This document shows, piece by piece, positions 61,796 through 64,000 of a stretch of 64,000 bases of DNA. The notes beneath the pieces are model-generated. The model ran no database searches, was not told where the DNA came from, and saw nothing but the letters and a program-made list of their open reading frames with translations. The stretch comes from Candidatus Competibacteraceae bacterium. Lineage in GTDB: Bacteria > Bacteroidota > Bacteroidia > CAIKAF01. How positions within the stretch are numbered: position 1 is the first letter of the stretch; each line of letters opens with the position of its first letter. The position numbers and the translations under genes were made by a program. The DNA lies in contig JACSSC010000042.1 of NCBI GenBank assembly GCA_014879445.1, positions 1 through 64,000 on the forward strand, in the 5' to 3' direction.

Positions 61796-63310
61796 CTAAT
61801 ATCGAAGAAGGATGCGGAATGTAGTTCCTTTTCCGGGCTCGCTTAACTTAACAAAGATTTTTCCTTTGTGATAATTTTCAATAATTCGCTTGGTCAGTGA
61901 CAGGCCCAGTCCCCATCCACGTTTTTTGGTTGTGTAGCCGGGTCTGAAAACGGCTCTTGTCATGCCTTTTGAAATCCCTTTACCCGAGTCGCATATATCA
62001 ACAGCTACATATTTTCCTGCATCAGATACTTGTATGCTAATTGTTCCTGGACCTTGGATGGCATCAATGGCATTGCGAATCAGGTTTTCCATTACCCATT
62101 CAAACAGTGGACGGTTCAGAGGAATAGTTTCGTCGGTAGGTCGCGTGTTTTGATAGATGTATTCAATTTTAGAACTGCTTCTTTTGCGCATATAATCAAT
62201 GATGGAGCGCAACGTGTCATCTAGGTTTTCTTCCTGAAGTTCGGGCGTAGATCCGATTTTTGAAAATCGTTCAGCTACTACCTGCAATCGTTCAATATCT
62301 TTCTCAATTTCTTTTGTTATTTCAACATCAATTCCTTTTTCTCTTAAAATCTCCGACCACCCCATCAACGAAGTTAAGGGTGTACCTAATTGATGCGCTG
62401 TTTCTTTACTCATACCTACCCAAACCTGATTTTGTTCATTGCGACGTGCAGTGCTGAATAAAAGATATGATACAAGTAAAAATCCGGCAATAATGGATAA
62501 AAATACAAGCGGAAAATATTTAAGCAGTCGGATAATGTTTGAGTCGCGGTAGTAGATATAGTTTTTATGTCCTTTAGTCAGTTCAATTTCTATCACGTTG
62601 TAACCCTTCATGGTACTGATAATGCGTTCATGACTATCGGAGATATCTAAATCCATCTCTTCCAGATTGCCAAAGCTGACGATGCTGTCTTGTGTATGAT
62701 TGGTAATAATTACCGGTACGGATGCAGAGTTGATAACGGTTTCAGAAATAAAACTCTGTACTAAGTTGTCAATGGTGTTTTTCAGTTCACGAAAAATATA
62801 TGAATCATCATAATACAGGTATTGACGAATGGTTTTCCCCAATACTTTATATGAAACATCAATGGGTCGGTTTTGCTGTTTAAATATAGTAAGCTGTTCG
62901 CTAAGCCATACGGTGTCTTCTTCGCGTTCGACCGGAAAGTTATTAAAAAAGAGAATCTCATCTTTTTCGTTGGTAATGATAACCGGAATGGTGGTATTAT
63001 TTGATAGAATACGTGTAGGAAAATAAATATCGCCATCCCCTTCATATTCGGCTATAAACTTATTTGCTTCAGCCCATAAGCTTATATTTTTGCGGTCTTC
63101 AGCTTCAAAAATTCTGAATATACTATCCGTTTTATTAACCAAGATGGCTCGGTTTTGTACAGCTTGTGCCCACAATTCCATCTTATCTTTTTCCTCATTG
63201 GCAATACGTTGTACCAGCCATTGCGAATATACTAGCATGGATGCCACTATTACTGCGGCAGAAATACCCAACCACAGTTTCCATTTTTTTTTATCCTGAT
63301 AAATGTTCAA
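61796..63310 (-). CDS. Sensor histidine kinase with duplicated periplasmic module
   Basis: 504 aa; TTG start (no ATG is available). TM1 ~11-31, periplasmic sensor ~35-265, TM2 ~266-286, HisKA with the phosphoacceptor His306 in SKETAHQLGTPLTS, then HATPase_c with ENLIRNAIDAI, DICDSGKGI and GWGLGLSLTKRI. The sensor holds two copies of a ~90-residue module: VPVIITN-like at residues 108 and 199, and YYDDSYIFRELK at ~167 versus YYRDSNIIRLLK at ~253. No response regulator is in the window. This Bacteroidota HK class lacks a HAMP domain. Confidence 0.87.
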   Translation of the reverse strand: MNIYQDKKKWKLWLGISAAVIVASMLVYSQWLVQRIANEEKDKMELWAQAVQNRAILVNKTDSIFRIFEAEDRKNISLWAEANKFIAEYEGDGDIYFPTRILSNNTTIPVIITNEKDEILFFNNFPVEREEDTVWLSEQLTIFKQQNRPIDVSYKVLGKTIRQYLYYDDSYIFRELKNTIDNLVQSFISETVINSASVPVIITNHTQDSIVSFGNLEEMDLDISDSHERIISTMKGYNVIEIELTKGHKNYIYYRDSNIIRLLKYFPLVFLSIIAGFLLVSYLLFSTARRNEQNQVWVGMSKETAHQLGTPLTSLMGWSEILREKGIDVEITKEIEKDIERLQVVAERFSKIGSTPELQEENLDDTLRSIIDYMRKRSSSKIEYIYQNTRPTDETIPLNRPLFEWVMENLIRNAIDAIQGPGTISIQVSDAGKYVAVDICDSGKGISKGMTRAVFRPGYTTKKRGWGLGLSLTKRIIENYHKGKIFVKLSEPGKGTTFRILLRY

Positions 63311-63332
63311 TGCAGAAAAATACGGGCTAAAT

Positions 63333-63359
63333 ATACATGATTTCGACCATACATGATTT
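63333..63359. repeat. 11-bp direct repeat in the HK-ftsX gap
   Basis: ATACATGATTT occurs at 63333-63343 and 63349-63359 (16-bp period), in the divergent gap between the histidine kinase and ftsX. A possible operator; nothing more can be said. Confidence 0.4.
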
Positions 63360-63410
63360 TATTTGAGTCATTGTGAAAAAAACTGTGTATAGTTTTTCCA
63401 AACAAACGCT

Positions 63411-63440
63411 TTTGCTGCCCAATATTTATCATCAAATTTG
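63411..63440 (+). promoter_or_regulatory. Promoter-like TTTG-N18-CAAATTTG before ftsX
   Basis: TTTG (63411-63414), 18-bp spacer, then CAAATTTG (63433-63440; one mismatch to TAnnTTTG). It ends 4 bp before the ftsX ATG at 63445. Confidence 0.45.
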
Positions 63441-63444
63441 TGCT

Positions 63445-64000
63445 ATGGGAAAACGAGCAGACATCTATATGCGTCAACGACTACGTATGGCATATATCAT
63501 TTCGGTGGCCAGTATTGCAATGGTTCTTTTTGTGCTGGGATTGATTGGCTTAGTTGTGCTGTCTTCACACCAAATTTCGGATTATGTAAAAGAAAACCTG
63601 AAACTTCAGATAGGTTTAATAACTGAAATTTCAGAAGAAGATGCTGAAGATTTGAGGGCGCAGTTACAGGCGCAGCCCTATGTAAAGCAAGTAGTACTTA
63701 TTACTCCGGATCAGGCACTTGAAGAGTTTAAACAAACATGGAATGAGGACCCGATTGAAGTATTAGGGTTTAATCCGCTTGGCTACACACTTGAACTGTC
63801 GCTAAAAGCAGATTTTACATCCGTAGATAGCATCCGAATTATTGAAGCCCGTATGATGAATGACTATGCTGATTATATCAGAGGGATTAGTAAAGATGAA
63901 ACCTTGATACACGAGGTGAATACCAATACACGTAAAATTCAAATTATTTTGGCCATTGTTTGTTTGGTGTTGGCGCTTATGATGGTTGCACTTATTAATA
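63445..64000 (+). CDS. ftsX: Cell-division protein FtsX (C-terminus outside window)
   Basis: Partial, 185 codons visible. MacB/FtsX fold: an N-terminal cytoplasmic/TM1 segment (AYIISVASIAMVLFVLGLIGLVVL), then the FtsX extracellular domain (VKENLKLQIGLITEIS, DLRAQLQAQPYVKQV, LITPDQALEEF, FNPLGYTLELSL), then the next TM (IILAIVCLVLALMMVALI). It should pair with FtsE, which is 55 kb away in this window. Starts at the ATG 63445. Confidence 0.92.
   Translation, partial: MGKRADIYMRQRLRMAYIISVASIAMVLFVLGLIGLVVLSSHQISDYVKENLKLQIGLITEISEEDAEDLRAQLQAQPYVKQVVLITPDQALEEFKQTWNEDPIEVLGFNPLGYTLELSLKADFTSVDSIRIIEARMMNDYADYIRGISKDETLIHEVNTNTRKIQIILAIVCLVLALMMVALIN

Noticed and set aside
1-64000. CRISPR array, prophage, insertion sequence or restriction-modification system
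   Set aside because: No repeat-spacer pattern, integrase, transposase or methylase genes; the HSDR_N gene stands alone.

Overview
This window looks like a chromosomal stretch of a member of the Bacteroidota, with an AT-rich background. The evidence is: three secreted proteins with type IX secretion (T9SS) C-terminal tails; Bacteroidota-type families (DUF4290, DUF4837, DUF4920, stand-alone MnmD, HSDR_N protein); repeated promoter-like sequences of the Bacteroidota form TAnnTTTG; and no Shine-Dalgarno-like start sites. The order or genus cannot be fixed from sequence alone. I see no phage, insertion sequence, CRISPR array or plasmid backbone. The window is mostly core genome with a large share of envelope genes.

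Layout. 1-7825 (minus): a cell-envelope run with a 1032-aa TPR protein, a 561-aa outer-membrane barrel, an OmpA-type lipoprotein, a small HSDR_N nuclease-fold protein, a glycosyltransferase and a partial exported coiled-coil protein. 7984-15014: ftsE, two more glycosyltransferases, cmk, a DUF3298-type protein, an LptF/LptG permease and a thioesterase. 15109-26690 (plus): tpiA, prmA, a 1490-aa exported protein of unknown function, plsY, small lipoproteins, a YiiX-like amidase, a TPR and a TPR-PD40 protein, mnmD and a DUF4920 lipoprotein. 26699-35726: Nudix hydrolase, M28 peptidase, AMP nucleosidase, a T9SS-tailed esterase, hemW, a B12-dependent ribonucleotide reductase and an unpaired C-terminal transketolase half.

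35744-46755: an outer-membrane barrel, a T9SS-tailed CotH protein whose upstream region holds a helically phased TACGTA array and a terminator hairpin, an ABC1/UbiB kinase, tRNA-Asp with a clear promoter and terminator, a membrane patatin, ftcD, and an exported T9SS-tailed deiminase that resembles the peptidylarginine deiminase of Porphyromonas. 46806-55120: DUF4837, mltD, gatA, tatA, a tiny lipoprotein-like ORF, an OMP barrel, a GC-rich structured intergenic element, DUF4290, murA and a TlpA-like thioredoxin. 55275-64000: a lipoprotein, tsaE, an alanine-dehydrogenase-like protein, pyrD, lipA, a PI-PLC-like protein, a degenerate Nudix/winged-helix regulator, a histidine kinase with a duplicated sensor, and the start of ftsX.

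How the genes work together: many serve envelope building (murA, lptF/G, plsY, mltD, tatA, ftsE/ftsX, glycosyltransferases, barrels) or nucleotide and cofactor supply (cmk, pyrD, nrdJ, amn, lipA, hemW). The items most worth following up are the PPAD-like deiminase, the 1490-aa protein, the GC-rich element at about 52255-52400, and the phased TACGTA array upstream of cotH. Several genes appear to start with TTG or GTG; starts were chosen from family N-termini and promoter positions.
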